A stretch of 64,000 nucleotides of DNA from an uncultured Clostridia bacterium (GCA_947590905.1 CANQCU010000005.1:23902-87901), one strand, 5' to 3'. Shown: positions 49,819 through 58,919, counted from the stretch's first letter. The notes: a model not told the origin generated them from the sequence alone. Numbers and translations are program-made.

Positions 49819-50838
49819 ATGAATTTTAAAAGTTTTATTAAAGACAAAATATTACAGATAAGTTTTTTATTGTTTGGAATTGCAACAATAGAAATATTTT
49901 TACTTGCTTACCCAGTTGGAAGTTTTATAAAAATATATATTCCAATAATTATCTTAACTTTATATTCTATTTCTATTTTAATAGAATACCTACAAAAAAA
50001 TATGTATTATAAAAATATTTACAAAATGTTAGAAAAGTTACAAGAAAAATATTTAGTTACAGAAATAATAGACAAGCCTAATTTTTCAGATGCAAAAGTA
50101 CTAAAAGAAATCATACAAGAAACGAATAAGTCAATGATTGAAAATGTAAATAAATATAAATATATGACTGAGGATTATAAAGAATATATAGAAATGTGGA
50201 TTCATGAAATAAAAATACCAATATCAACTAGTAAAATGATAATAGAAAACAACAAAACAGAAGCAACTAAAAGTATAGATGAAGAATTAGAAAAAATAGA
50301 AAATTATATAGAACAAGCATTGTTTTATGCACGCAGTAATACAGTGGAAAAAGATTATTATATAAAAAAATGGAATTTAAAAGAAATTGTAAATGAAGTT
50401 ATTCGTAAAAATAAAACAGTATTAATTGGGGAAAAAATATCGATTAACACTCATAACTTAGATATCTATGTTAATACAGATAGCAAATGGATAATATTTA
50501 TTCTAAATCAAATAGTACAAAATAGTATAAAATATAGAAAATTAGACAAGCAATCAGAAATAGAAATCTATGCAAAAAAAGGAAAAGAAAATGCTAGTTT
50601 ATACATAAGAGATAACGGAATTGGAATAAAAAAAGGAGAAGAAACAAGGGTATTTGAAAAAGGATTTACAGGAACAAATGGGAGAAAGTCAAATAAAAAA
50701 TCAACTGGAATAGGATTATATTTGTGCAAAAAATTATGTGATAAATTAGGAATTGGAATAGAACTAGAATCTGTTCAAGATGAAGGAACGGAAGTAAAAC
50801 TTATATTTCCAAATAGCAGTTATATAGATATGATGTAA
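49819..50838 (+). CDS. BceS-like intramembrane-sensing histidine kinase
   Basis: 339 residues. Two closely spaced membrane helices (about 12-32 and 38-58) with almost no outside loop, as in BceS-type kinases that sense antimicrobial peptides through their transporter. H-box EYIEMWIHEIKIPISTSKM, N-box NQIVQNSIKYR, G1 IRDNGIGIKKGE and G2 GRKSNKKSTGIGLYL. Ten bases after the regulator gene. No CGGN site. Confidence 0.92.
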   Translation: MNFKSFIKDKILQISFLLFGIATIEIFLLAYPVGSFIKIYIPIIILTLYSISILIEYLQKNMYYKNIYKMLEKLQEKYLVTEIIDKPNFSDAKVLKEIIQETNKSMIENVNKYKYMTEDYKEYIEMWIHEIKIPISTSKMIIENNKTEATKSIDEELEKIENYIEQALFYARSNTVEKDYYIKKWNLKEIVNEVIRKNKTVLIGEKISINTHNLDIYVNTDSKWIIFILNQIVQNSIKYRKLDKQSEIEIYAKKGKENASLYIRDNGIGIKKGEETRVFEKGFTGTNGRKSNKKSTGIGLYLCKKLCDKLGIGIELESVQDEGTEVKLIFPNSSYIDMM

Positions 50839-50843
50839 GAATA

Positions 50844-50983
50844 AGTTATAATATTTTATTTTTTATAGTTTTGCTGTCGCAATCTACAAATCAAATTTCT
50901 TACATGTAGATTGCTCCATTTCGCCCTTCGCTTACGCTTCGGTTGATCGTTTACGTAGCTATAAAAAATAAAGTTTTATAACT
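50844..50983. repeat. Palindrome-enclosed dispersed repeat (family 1), copy D, inverted
   Basis: Arms 50844-50870 and 50957-50983 (about 27 nt, few mismatches) enclose the core on the minus strand: CTACGTAAACGATCAACCGAAGCG...GGAGCAATCTACATGTAAG...TGTAGATTGCGACAGCAAAA. Between the kinase and transporter genes. Confidence 0.88.
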
Positions 50984-51015
50984 CATTTTAAAATCTCATA
51001 TTTTTTAGAAAAATT

Positions 51016-51031
51016 CTTACAAAAATGTAAG
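51016..51031. promoter_or_regulatory. Operator palindrome upstream of the ABC transporter genes
   Basis: CTTACAAAAATGTAAG, identical to 49078-49093. It is followed by a promoter with -10 TATAAT (51075-51080) and a poor -35, as expected for an activated promoter. Confidence 0.75.
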
Positions 51032-51107
51032 ATTATTTTAAGCTAAATCGATGGCAACAAATTCTAAAACCTAGTATAATCTGAGCTAAGTGGAAAGGAG
51101 TTTTTAT

Positions 51108-51879
51108 ATGGATAAGATTTTAGAAGTAAAACAAATAGAAAAATACTATGGAAACAAATCAAACTTAACAAAAGCAATAGACAACATTAGTTTTAGTATT
51201 AACAAGGGAGAATTTGTAGGAATTATGGGAGCATCTGGTTCTCGGAAAGACAACTCTTTTAAATTGTATATCTACAATAGATAGAGTAACAGCAGGACAT
51301 ATAATTATGAATAATGAGGATATAACAAAACTAAAAGGAAACAAGCTAAATCAATTTAGAAGAGAAAAGCTAGGATTTATATTTCAGGATTTTAATTTAT
51401 TAGATACTTTAACTTGTTATGAAAACATAGCTCTTGCTTTAACAATTCAAAGAATAAATGCAAAAGAAATTGATAGAAGAGTAAATGAAATAGCGGAAAA
51501 ATTAGATATAAAACAAATACTAAATAAATATCCTTACCAAGTATCAGGTCGGACAAAAACAAAGAGTTGCATCAGCAAGAGCCATTATTACAAACCCAAA
51601 ATTAATACTTGCAGATGAACCAACACGGTAGTCTAGATTCAAAATCATCTAGACAGCTACTAGAAAGCTTTGAATATTTAAACCAAAAGTTACAAGCAAC
51701 AATAATTATGGTTACACATGATGCTTTTACAGCGTCTTATGCAAATAGAATTTTATTTATAAAAGATCGGAAAGATTTTTAATGAATTAATAAAGGGAAC
51801 AGATACAAGAAAAGAGTTTTTCGAAAAAATAATTGAAGTGCAAACACTTCTTGGAGGTGACTTAAACGATGTACTTTGA
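51108..51879 (+). CDS. BceA-like ABC transporter ATPase (four CGGN sites)
   Basis: Corrected length 255 residues. Every hallmark motif except the Q-loop lies at or next to an extra C: 51243 in GASGSGKTTLL (Walker A), 51550 in [15 protein letters not shown] (signature), 51626 in [12 protein letters not shown] (after Walker B) and 51768 in FIKDGKIFNEL. Skipping all four gives a full MacB/BceA-type ATPase ending [10 protein letters not shown] with TGA then TAA. As triplets the longest fragment has no Walker A. Start ATG 51108 after AAAGGAG. It overlaps the permease gene. Likely removes or senses cell-wall-active peptides together with the permease. Confidence 0.94.
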
Positions 51880-54028
51880 TAAAGAAGAATATAATAGAAA
51901 GAGTGCTAGTGAAAATCATAGTGGTAGCTTGGTATTAAAATTATCATTAAAAAATATAACTAAAAGTATAAAAGATTATGCAATATATTTTTTAACATTA
52001 GTATTGGGAGTTGCAATATTTTATGTATTTAACTCACTAGAAAGTCAACAGGCAATGCTTGAAGTATCTAATTCTACAAAGGCTATAATAGAACTATTAA
52101 TAAGTATGTTAGGAATAGTATCTGTTTTTGTCTCAGTAGTATTAGGACTACTTATAGTGTATGCTAACAATTTCCTAATAAATCGAAGGAAAAAAGAATT
52201 TGGAATATACATGACACTTGGAATGGGAAAAAGGCAAATATCAAAAATTATTTTACTAGAGACTATAGTTGTTGGAATAATGTCTTTAATAATTGGACTT
52301 ATTGTAGGTGTATTTGTGTCACAATTTACATCTATATTAGTTGCAAAAATGTTTGAAGCGGATATGAGTGAATATAAATTTGTATTTTCAAATGACGCTT
52401 GCGCCAAAACATGTATATACTTTGCAGTAATGTATCTTGCGGTAATGTTATTTAATACTTATACAATTTCAAAATATAAACTAATTAATCTATTAAATGC
52501 TACAAAGAAAAATGAAACTGTAAAAATGAAGAATCCTTTTTTAGCAGTATTAGTATTTATCTTAGGAAGTGTTACACTTGGAGATGCTTACTATAAAGTA
52601 ACAAATGAAGTTACTCAAATGAGTACAGCCGATAAGTTACTACCTCCAATATTAATGGGAATTATAGGCACGGTATTAGTATTTTGGTCTTTATCTGGTT
52701 TTATATTACAAATAATACAAATGATGAAAAAAACATATTTGAGGGATACAAATATGTTTGTATTAAGACAAATTAATAACAAGATAAATACAACAGTTGT
52801 AAGTATGAGCGTAATCTGTATAATGCTATTTATGACAATTAGTATTTTATCATCTAGTTTAGCTTTAAGAAATACTATGCAAAGAGAGTTAGTAGAGATG
52901 ACGCCAGTAGATTTGAATTTATACAAAACTGCTAATTTATCAGAAAGTTATATGAAATACGGAGTAGAGAATAGAATAACAAATGAGAAACAAAGGGAAG
53001 ATTCAAGACATCCTATTAAAGAAACCTTGATAAATAACGGGCTAGATATGAATGTACTAAAAGATATTACCGAAATAGAAATATATTGCGACAAAAATTT
53101 AACTTGGGAAACTTTTTTTGGAGATAGTTTCAGTGAAATAAAAAAGCAGTTTCCAGGACTAAAATATGACATAACAGAAGAAATAGTAAAAGTATCAGAT
53201 TATAACAAAATTGCGAGAGTTTATGGCATAAAAGAATATAGTTTAAATGAAGATGAGTACATTGTACTTTGTGATTTTGACAGTCAAACAGAAATAAGAA
53301 ATAGGGTATTATCAAAAGGAAATTATCCGTTAGAAATTGCAGGCAGAGAATATAAATCAAAATATAATGAATGTAAGGAAGGCTTTATTACAATGTCAAC
53401 GAGCCATACAAACACAGGAATTATTTTAGTCCCAGATAATTGCAATTTAACAGATGACATGAAAGAAGAATATTTGTTAGTAGCAAATTATAATGCTGAA
53501 ACAGAAGAAGAAAAAGAAGAAATAGAAAAAATTTTTGTAGGTAATAAAAATTCTTCAAATCTTATAAAATCATTAAGTGACAATGGAATAGAAATAGATG
53601 GATTTACCAAAATTAGTTTAAGGGAAGCTAGTATAGGACTAACAACGATTATAATATTTATAGCAATTTATTTAGGAATAATATTTTTAATTGCAAGTTC
53701 AGCAATACTTGCATTAAAACAATTAACAGAAAGCTCTGACAATAAACAAAGATATACTATTTTAAGAAAAATAGGTGCAGACGAAAAAATGATAAATAGA
53801 GCACTATTTAGACAAATAGGAATATTCTTTGGTATGCCACTTGTATTAGCAATTATACATTCAATTTTTGGAATACAATTTGCAATAACAATAATGTCAG
53901 GTTTAGCAAAAAAAGATGATTTACTACCATCTATTATAGTAACAGTAGTTGTTATTGGGGTAATATACGGCTCGTATTTTATTGCTACATACTTAGGTGG
54001 AAAGAATATTATAAAAGAGGGAGAATAA
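51869..54028 (+). CDS. BceB-like FtsX-domain permease
   Basis: 719 residues with ten predicted membrane helices in the BceB arrangement: one N-terminal, three in the first FtsX unit (NFLINRRKKEFGIYMTLGMGKRQI), further helices to about residue 330, a large extracellular domain (about 340-570) and a last FtsX unit (KQRYTILRKIGADEKMINRALFRQIGIFF). It acts with the ATPase encoded just upstream; genes overlap by 11 bases. No CGGN site in the whole gene, in contrast to its partner. Confidence 0.92.
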   Translation: MYFDKEEYNRKSASENHSGSLVLKLSLKNITKSIKDYAIYFLTLVLGVAIFYVFNSLESQQAMLEVSNSTKAIIELLISMLGIVSVFVSVVLGLLIVYANNFLINRRKKEFGIYMTLGMGKRQISKIILLETIVVGIMSLIIGLIVGVFVSQFTSILVAKMFEADMSEYKFVFSNDACAKTCIYFAVMYLAVMLFNTYTISKYKLINLLNATKKNETVKMKNPFLAVLVFILGSVTLGDAYYKVTNEVTQMSTADKLLPPILMGIIGTVLVFWSLSGFILQIIQMMKKTYLRDTNMFVLRQINNKINTTVVSMSVICIMLFMTISILSSSLALRNTMQRELVEMTPVDLNLYKTANLSESYMKYGVENRITNEKQREDSRHPIKETLINNGLDMNVLKDITEIEIYCDKNLTWETFFGDSFSEIKKQFPGLKYDITEEIVKVSDYNKIARVYGIKEYSLNEDEYIVLCDFDSQTEIRNRVLSKGNYPLEIAGREYKSKYNECKEGFITMSTSHTNTGIILVPDNCNLTDDMKEEYLLVANYNAETEEEKEEIEKIFVGNKNSSNLIKSLSDNGIEIDGFTKISLREASIGLTTIIIFIAIYLGIIFLIASSAILALKQLTESSDNKQRYTILRKIGADEKMINRALFRQIGIFFGMPLVLAIIHSIFGIQFAITIMSGLAKKDDLLPSIIVTVVVIGVIYGSYFIATYLGGKNIIKEGE

Positions 54029-54066
54029 AAGCTTAAAAACCAAGTATTTGTTATAAAAATATTTAT

Positions 54067-54098
54067 GAACCTTATAAAAATAAGGTTCATTTTATATA
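54067..54098 (+). terminator. Terminator after the permease gene
   Basis: GAACCTTA / TAAGGTTC stem followed by ATTTTATATAT. Confidence 0.7.
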
Positions 54099-54310
54099 TA
54101 TAAACTTTAAGAAGTCTAAAAATTTTTCATAAAATTTAATCGTAAATTCTCATTTCACAGTTTAAAATGTAAGTAATAATATAAGCTTAAACTTTACATA
54201 ATATAATATTGAACTTTAAGTAATAAAATATTGCATTAAAAATATAAAAGGAGTATAATTTAATTGCTTAATGATAAGCAAAATTACTAAAATAATAAGG
54301 AGGAAAAGAA

Positions 54311-54853
54311 ATGTTTGGAGAGTACATAAAAACATATGAAAGATGGTCACTAATAGGATCTATCTTAATGCTTATATTGGCTATAAGTTTAATTGTCAAT
54401 CCTATAGGTTCAATTAGTACATTTATTATGATATTCGGAATTATTTTAATTGTAGACGGAATCATGCACATAATAGACTATTGCAAAACTGAAGCAGAAG
54501 CTAGAATAATGAGCTTAGGATTAGTTGAAGGTATTTTATCTATTATAGCAGGAATCATAATTGCAATAAGTTCAAATGTTTTAGTAGGATTTTTCCCAAT
54601 TATGTTTGCTGTTTGGATTTTAGTAAAAAGTATTTTCCATTTTCAAAATGCTATAAATTTAAGAACTATACCTGAGAGCGGATGGGGTTGGCTACTTGCT
54701 TTATCAATTTTGACATTTATTTTAGGCTTAATTATTATTTTTAATCCATTTTCTTCAGCAATTATAGCCACAAGAACACTAGGAATTTATGTTGCAATTT
54801 CAGAAGCAATTAATATTATCGAAAGTGCCGTTACACTAATAAGAATAAAATAA
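54311..54853 (+). CDS. HdeD-like (DUF308) membrane protein
   Basis: 180 residues with six hydrophobic helices in three pairs, each with the DUF308 style: SLIGSILMLILAISLIVNPIGSISTFIMIFGIILIVDGIMHI and LALSILTFILGLIIIFNPFSS. HdeD of E. coli is linked to acid resistance; the role in Firmicutes is unknown. The ribosome site is AGGAGG. Followed after 30 bases by a PepSY gene. Confidence 0.85.
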   Translation: MFGEYIKTYERWSLIGSILMLILAISLIVNPIGSISTFIMIFGIILIVDGIMHIIDYCKTEAEARIMSLGLVEGILSIIAGIIIAISSNVLVGFFPIMFAVWILVKSIFHFQNAINLRTIPESGWGWLLALSILTFILGLIIIFNPFSSAIIATRTLGIYVAISEAINIIESAVTLIRIK

Positions 54854-54883
54854 ATATTTTATTAAAAGAGAGGCAATGCTATA

Positions 54884-55375
54884 ATGGAAAAAAATAAAAA
54901 TAGCTTAAAAATTGTTATTGTGCTATTAGTATTAATAATTATTTTATTGTTAGGCTTCATTGTATTTTTTATAGGAGAATTTATAGAAGAAAGAGAAGAA
55001 ATTAGAGACTTATATGATTATGATACTAGAATCTATAATAACAGCGGTAATAATTATAATACAATGAATAATAACGGTGCATTTAATGCAAATAATAATA
55101 GTTCTAGCACAATAAATAATTCTAGTATAACGAATAACAATAATAGCGATAATAATATTAATCAAAATTATATATCTAAAGAAAATGCTTTAAAAATAGC
55201 ATTAGAAGATGCAAAAATATATCAACAAGATATTCGTGATATTGAAGTTGAACTAGATTATAAATATAATCAAACAGTATATGAAGTCAACTTTAATTAT
55301 CAACAATATGAATATGAGTATTATATTAATGCAGAAAATGGTAATATTTTAAAATCATTTAGAGAATTAGATTAA
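54884..55375 (+). CDS. Membrane-anchored PepSY-domain protein
   Basis: 163 residues: membrane helix (about 8-31), an Asn/Ser-rich spacer (50-95) and one PepSY domain (SKENALKIALEDAKIYQQDIRDIEVELDYKYNQTVYEVNF...YEYYINAENGNILK). PepSY domains outside the cell often inhibit or modulate proteases. The ribosome site is GAGAGG. Confidence 0.82.
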   Translation: MEKNKNSLKIVIVLLVLIIILLLGFIVFFIGEFIEEREEIRDLYDYDTRIYNNSGNNYNTMNNNGAFNANNNSSSTINNSSITNNNNSDNNINQNYISKENALKIALEDAKIYQQDIRDIEVELDYKYNQTVYEVNFNYQQYEYEYYINAENGNILKSFRELD

Positions 55376-55391
55376 TATTTAAAGAACATAT

Positions 55392-55440
55392 AACTGCCAA
55401 AATTTATCCATTTGTGAATAATTTTGGCAGAATTTTTTTA
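55392..55440 (+). terminator. Intrinsic terminator after the PepSY gene
   Basis: CTGCCAAAATT / AATTTTGGCAG stem with loop TATCCATTTGTGAAT, then seven T. A diverged copy is at about 58561-58604 inside the mobile element. Confidence 0.85.
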
Positions 55441-55804
55441 TCTAATAGGAAATTTCTCCGAAATTCCTATTAGATAAAAAGCTTTAGCGTTGCCCTTTAA
55501 GCTTTCTCGCCTTTAGGCTCGAAACTTAAATCGGGCACGAACAAAGAGCGCCTAGGCGCTTTGTTCTTGTATAGGAAAATCATCTTTTATCTTGACCCTA
55601 TTTAAGATTTTTCAATATACAACAAGATTAAGTTACCTTGGGCTGTGCATATTTGCAAAGCAAAATGCACATGTAGCGAAGTTTTTACTTTTCTTATTGC
55701 ATAGGAAATTTCGCAGAAATTTCCGGAGCAAAAAGGTTAAGCTACCTTTATTCGTGCGGTTTGCAAAGCAAATCCGCACATGTGGCGAAGCCGTTTTTCT
55801 TATT
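55441..55804. repeat. Repeat cluster: hairpin, family 3 copy 2, family 2 partial and full copies
   Basis: In order: a near-perfect hairpin TCTAATAGGAA / TTCCTATTAGA (55441-55474); family 3 copy 2 (55481-55565, with 73 bp identical to 29822-29894, ending GCGCCTAGGCGC); a diverged partial family 2 unit (55622-55695); and a full family 2 unit (55689-55804), the two joined at a shared CTTTTCTTAT. No gene is present in the 464 bases between the PepSY gene and feoB. Confidence 0.85.
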
Positions 55805-55839
55805 TTCATAAAAAATTTAGCAGTTATACATTTCTTTAT

Positions 55840-56685
55840 TTAAAATACAAGATTCCAAATGCCATTTGTAATCAAGCAAAGTATAACCCCACAGATAGTT
55901 GGAAGCGCAAATGCAAGAATAGTCCATTTAAAACTTTTAGTTTCTTTGAACACAGTAATCAAAGTAGTACTGCATGGAAAATGTAAAAGAGTAAATAGCA
56001 TTACATTAATTCCAGTAATTAAAGTCCAGCCATTTTGAATAAGAATTTCTTTTATTGCAAAAGTATCATTTAAATCAATTAATGAACTTGCAGACATGTA
56101 GCACATTAAAATAATAGGAAGTACAATTTCATTAGCAGGAATGCCTAAGATGAATGCAGTTAAAATATACCCATCTAACCCCATAAGCCTTGCAAAAGGA
56201 TCTAAGAAATTAGCAACATAAGTAAGAAGACTCATTCCTCCAACAGAGACATTGGCAAATAGCCAAATAACAATTCCAATAGGAGCAGCAACAGAAATAG
56301 CCCTTCCTAAAACAAATAAAGTTCTGTCAAATAAAGATCTTACAATAATTTTTCCAATTTGAGGTTTTCTGTAAGGTGGAAGTTCTAGTATAAATGAAGA
56401 GGAAGTTCCTTTTAATAAAGTTTTTGATAATATTCTTGAAATTGCAAGCGTTAAAAATATTCCAATTAAAATAACTAGAATAACTGCAAGTGTTGACATT
56501 ACAGATGAAAGTATACCTGTAAAATAACAACCAATAAAGATAGTTGAAACAGTTATCAAAAAAGGGAAACGTCCATTACAAGGAACGAATGCGTTTGTAA
56601 CAATAGCAATAATCTTTTCACGAGGTGAATCTATAATTCTGCACCCAATAACACCAGCGGCATTACATCCAAAACCCATGCACAT
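55840..56685 (-). pseudogene. feoB: Ferrous iron transporter FeoB, C-terminal part, cut off by the element
   Basis: Minus strand, ending TAA at 55840. Encodes the C-terminal half of FeoB: GFGCNAAGVIGCRIIDSPREKIIAIVTNAFVPCNGRFPFLI, the second Gate domain, and LPPYRKPQIGKIIVRSLFDRTLFVLGRAISVAAPIG. It begins directly at the 11-bp core shared with the other end of the element. Joined across the core to the N-terminal part, it gives one continuous 717-residue FeoB. It has no promoter or ribosome site of its own here, so FeoB should not be made while the element is in place. Confidence 0.93.
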
Positions 56686-56810
56686 AGTAGTAACAACAGG
56701 GTAGTTTTTGAAAGCATTGATAAATGTGGAACTAAAAGAAAGTATGATGTAAAATTTGATGTATATTTTAGAGTATAAAATTTGTCCTTATACAATTAAT
56801 ACGAAAATAA

Positions 56811-56839
56811 TTGACATTCACAATATATTTTAGTATAAT
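56811..56839 (+). promoter_or_regulatory. Promoter of the antitoxin RNA
   Basis: -35 TTGACA (56811-56816), 17-base spacer, -10 TATAAT (56834-56839). A perfect consensus pair, stronger than the toxin promoter. Confidence 0.88.
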
Positions 56840-56845
56840 AATTAT

Positions 56846-56942
56846 AGAAAATGAGCAACCACAGAAATGTGGCGTGCCGTTATTTAGTAGTTTAAATAAA
56901 AAAGTGCATCTCTAACGGTCAAGCAGAGATGTACTTTTTTTG
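56846..56942 (+). ncRNA. Putative antitoxin RNA of a par-like type I system
   Basis: Predicted transcript of about 95 nt from the strong promoter to the T-run at 56935-56941. It converges with the toxin mRNA. Its 5' part carries GAAAATGAGCAA (56847-56858) and ATGTGGCGTGCCGT (56867-56880), which recur as direct repeats in the 5' leader of the opposite-strand toxin mRNA. The two RNAs can pair at the repeats and at the shared terminator, the layout of RNA I/RNA II in the par locus of pAD1. Function inferred. Confidence 0.72.
56897..56941. terminator. Bidirectional terminator shared by toxin and antitoxin RNAs
   Basis: AGTGCATCTCT / AGAGATGTACT stem with A-run on the left and T-run on the right, so it works in both directions. 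The toxin stop codon (56912-56914) lies inside it. Confidence 0.85.
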
Positions 56943-57061
56943 TTGTCTAGTTTTCTTAAAGTTATAACTAAAGTAACAAATAATGCAACAACTAATACAG
57001 TAACAAGTGTAAGTTCAATAAGAAGTATGTATATGAAGAAAATATATATTTGTTCTAGCAT
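56912..57061 (-). CDS. Small hydrophobic toxin of a par-like type I system
   Basis: 49 residues from ATG 57061, eight bases after GGAGGG. A single strongly hydrophobic helix (about 5-35, ..ELTLVTVLVVALFVTLVITLR) is followed by a basic/polar tail KLDNKKSTSLLDR. This is the design of membrane-acting type I toxins such as Fst or the holin-like toxins; I cannot assign the exact family. The mRNA begins near 57119, and its leader holds the two repeats shared with the antitoxin RNA. Would stabilise the element by killing cells that lose it. Confidence 0.75.
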   Translation of the reverse strand: MLEQIYIFFIYILLIELTLVTVLVVALFVTLVITLRKLDNKKSTSLLDR

Positions 57062-57086
57062 ACGCATCGCCCTCCTTTCGGTAAAG

Positions 57087-57118
57087 ACGACACGCCACAT
57101 CCTGCTTTGCTCATTCTC
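57087..57118 (-). repeat. Direct repeats in the toxin mRNA leader
   Basis: On the minus strand GAGAATGAGCAA (57118-57107) and ATGTGGCGTGTCGT (57100-57087) match the antitoxin RNA at 11/12 and 13/14 positions. They correspond in position to DRa and DRb of par. Confidence 0.78.
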
Positions 57119-57125
57119 TTTGCCT

Positions 57126-57154
57126 ATTATATATTATAATCTTCAAAAAGTCAA
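57126..57154 (-). promoter_or_regulatory. Promoter of the toxin mRNA
   Basis: Minus strand: -35 TTGACT (57154-57149), 17-base spacer, -10 TATAAT (57131-57126). Confidence 0.85.
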
Positions 57155-57441
57155 TCAAATGTTCGCAAATAATGTGAAAAATTTAATTATTTTCAATAAT
57201 ATAAAATATGTAAAAATTATATTTTTTACAAATGTTATTTTTCTATATATTATAGAAAAATGTAATTATGTTAAAAATCATATAAATTAAAGAGTTTAAG
57301 GTTTAAGTATGTTAAAATATAATATATATTTGTTTAATGGTATAAACGTAGTTAGCTAATAGTAAATATTGAATATTTATTGCTAAATTACCATTTTAAT
57401 GATAATATTTAATTAAATAAATAATTTGGAGGAAGATTATT

Positions 57442-57900
57442 TTGAAAAAAATAATAATATTTGTATTTTTAATATTTATAGGTATTATAGTCATGTATTT
57501 ATATATAAACATATCAAATGATGAAATAGCAAAAAAATTAGAAAAAAAACTATTAAGTACTGACTTGCCTAACAATACAGAAATAATAGATTCAATATCA
57601 GTTTCTGGAAAATTAACAGGCAATGGAAATGGAATGCAATATTTTGGAGCTATTTTGATAAAAACAGATTTATCAAAGAACGATTTAGATGAATATTATA
57701 ATCAATTTAGAGAAAATGAATGGAGCTATATAATAGTAGCACAAAAAAGCAGCAAAATAGAAGTAATAGAACATGGAAATTATAAATTTAATAAATATAA
57801 TCCATTAAATAATGCAGAGAAAGAAAAATATTATATGATTTATTCTTGGGGAGTATCAAAAAATAACTTTTTACAAGAAACAGATGTAAGAGGACATTAA
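57442..57900 (+). CDS. Unknown membrane-anchored protein, element cargo
   Basis: 152 residues, TTG start after GGAGGAAG. An N-terminal helix (about 2-22) anchors an exported domain of Asn/Lys/Tyr-rich character (SGKLTGNGNGMQYFGAILIKTDLSKNDLDEYYNQFRENEWSYIIV). That stretch resembles small extracellular domains in which one residue run pairs with a second ("...YF.A.L.I.SDLS...L..YY..."), but no named family can be given. It lies in the element 12 bases before another membrane protein gene; both are probably co-expressed. Confidence 0.72.
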   Translation: MKKIIIFVFLIFIGIIVMYLYINISNDEIAKKLEKKLLSTDLPNNTEIIDSISVSGKLTGNGNGMQYFGAILIKTDLSKNDLDEYYNQFRENEWSYIIVAQKSSKIEVIEHGNYKFNKYNPLNNAEKEKYYMIYSWGVSKNNFLQETDVRGH

Positions 57901-57923
57901 TAAAGTAGATTGTGAGGAATTTT

Positions 57924-58364
57924 ATGATGAAAATTTTTAAAATTGCATCAAACATTTTAATTATTATTTTAATTTGCATAATTATATTTTCTATCGTTAA
58001 ACTGATTGGACCTAGTTACACCATTAATTATGAAGATATCCCTAAAAATGAGCTACAGAACTTTATGAGAAGAAATGAAATTAAGTTAAAGGATAGTAAG
58101 GAAATTATAAAAGTAACAATGTCAGTAGTTATTCCAGATGGACGTTGTTATACAATATATTATAAAGATGTTAATAATAAAAAACAATCTGAAAAAATTT
58201 GTATAGAAAGTCATGAAAATTTAAAAGAGTATATTGAAGAAAATGGTGAAAATTTAGAAGAAAAATATAGTAATATAATCAAACACACATTTTATATTCT
58301 AATTATTATGATAATAGTCAAAGGTATTGTTACATATTTTTATAATAAAAAGCGTGAAATATAA
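57924..58364 (+). CDS. Unknown two-helix membrane protein, element cargo
   Basis: 146 residues; ATG 57924 (five bases after GAGGA) or 57927. An N-terminal helix (about 6-28), a charged exported middle (YEDIPKNELQNFMRRNEIKLKDSKEIIKVTMSVVIPDGRCYTIYYKD...) and a C-terminal helix (about 125-143). No family recognised. Possibly an immunity or surface protein of the element, but nothing shows this. Confidence 0.7.
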   Translation: MMKIFKIASNILIIILICIIIFSIVKLIGPSYTINYEDIPKNELQNFMRRNEIKLKDSKEIIKVTMSVVIPDGRCYTIYYKDVNNKKQSEKICIESHENLKEYIEENGENLEEKYSNIIKHTFYILIIMIIVKGIVTYFYNKKREI

Positions 58365-58687
58365 TAAAAATTATTATTTAAATTAACCAATTATGCTTTT
58401 TCAGTACACAAAAATATGGCAAAAGTCTAGTATTTTTAATTAATCAAAATGCCATAGGTAGTGAATTTTACAAAACATACAGCGAGAACAGGTTTGAAAC
58501 CTTAATGCCATATTTTAACAAGTGGAGGTAAGGATGCGATACCGTAAGGTATGGTATCCTTACAAAAATTTATCTATTTGTGAACAATTTCGGTAGAATT
58601 TTTTGAAGATAAACTATGTATATATATTAGAGGGACTTGGTGGAATAATACAAGTTATTTTCTAATAAATATATATAGGAGAAGCTT
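58365..58687. other. Structured non-coding stretch inside the element
   Basis: No gene. It contains an 11-bp inverted repeat AAAATATGGCA / TGCCATATTTT (about 58411 and 58506), the hairpin GTAAGGAT / ATCCTTAC (58528-58563) with an inner ATACC / GGTAT stem, and a diverged copy of the PepSY terminator (58561-58604). It could be the origin, a regulatory RNA or a remnant of lost genes. Confidence 0.5.
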
Positions 58688-58849
58688 ATGATAGATAGAT
58701 ATACGATGTTAAAAATTGAAGCGCTTGTTAATAAAGCGTTATATATTGAAAATGTAATTGATAAAAGAGAATATGAAAGAGTATCCAAAAGACTTGAAAA
58801 ATTGTTATTTGAGGAAAACAAAAAAAGTTCTTCTTCACCCTTGACTTAA
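58688..58849 (+). CDS. Small 53-residue protein upstream of the recombinase
   Basis: Begins MIDRYTMLKIEALVNKALYIENVIDKREYERV and is probably all-helical; it ends KKSSSSPLT. The ribosome site is AGGAGAAG. Small helical proteins of this kind often precede large serine recombinase genes in clostridial elements and may serve as a recombination directionality or regulatory factor; that is a guess from position. Confidence 0.6.
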   Translation: MIDRYTMLKIEALVNKALYIENVIDKREYERVSKRLEKLLFEENKKSSSSPLT

Positions 58850-58919
58850 ATTATCTTATTTTAATACAATAAAAGAAGTATTAATTGTATAAGGTAAATT
58901 TGGAAAGGAGGATAACTAA

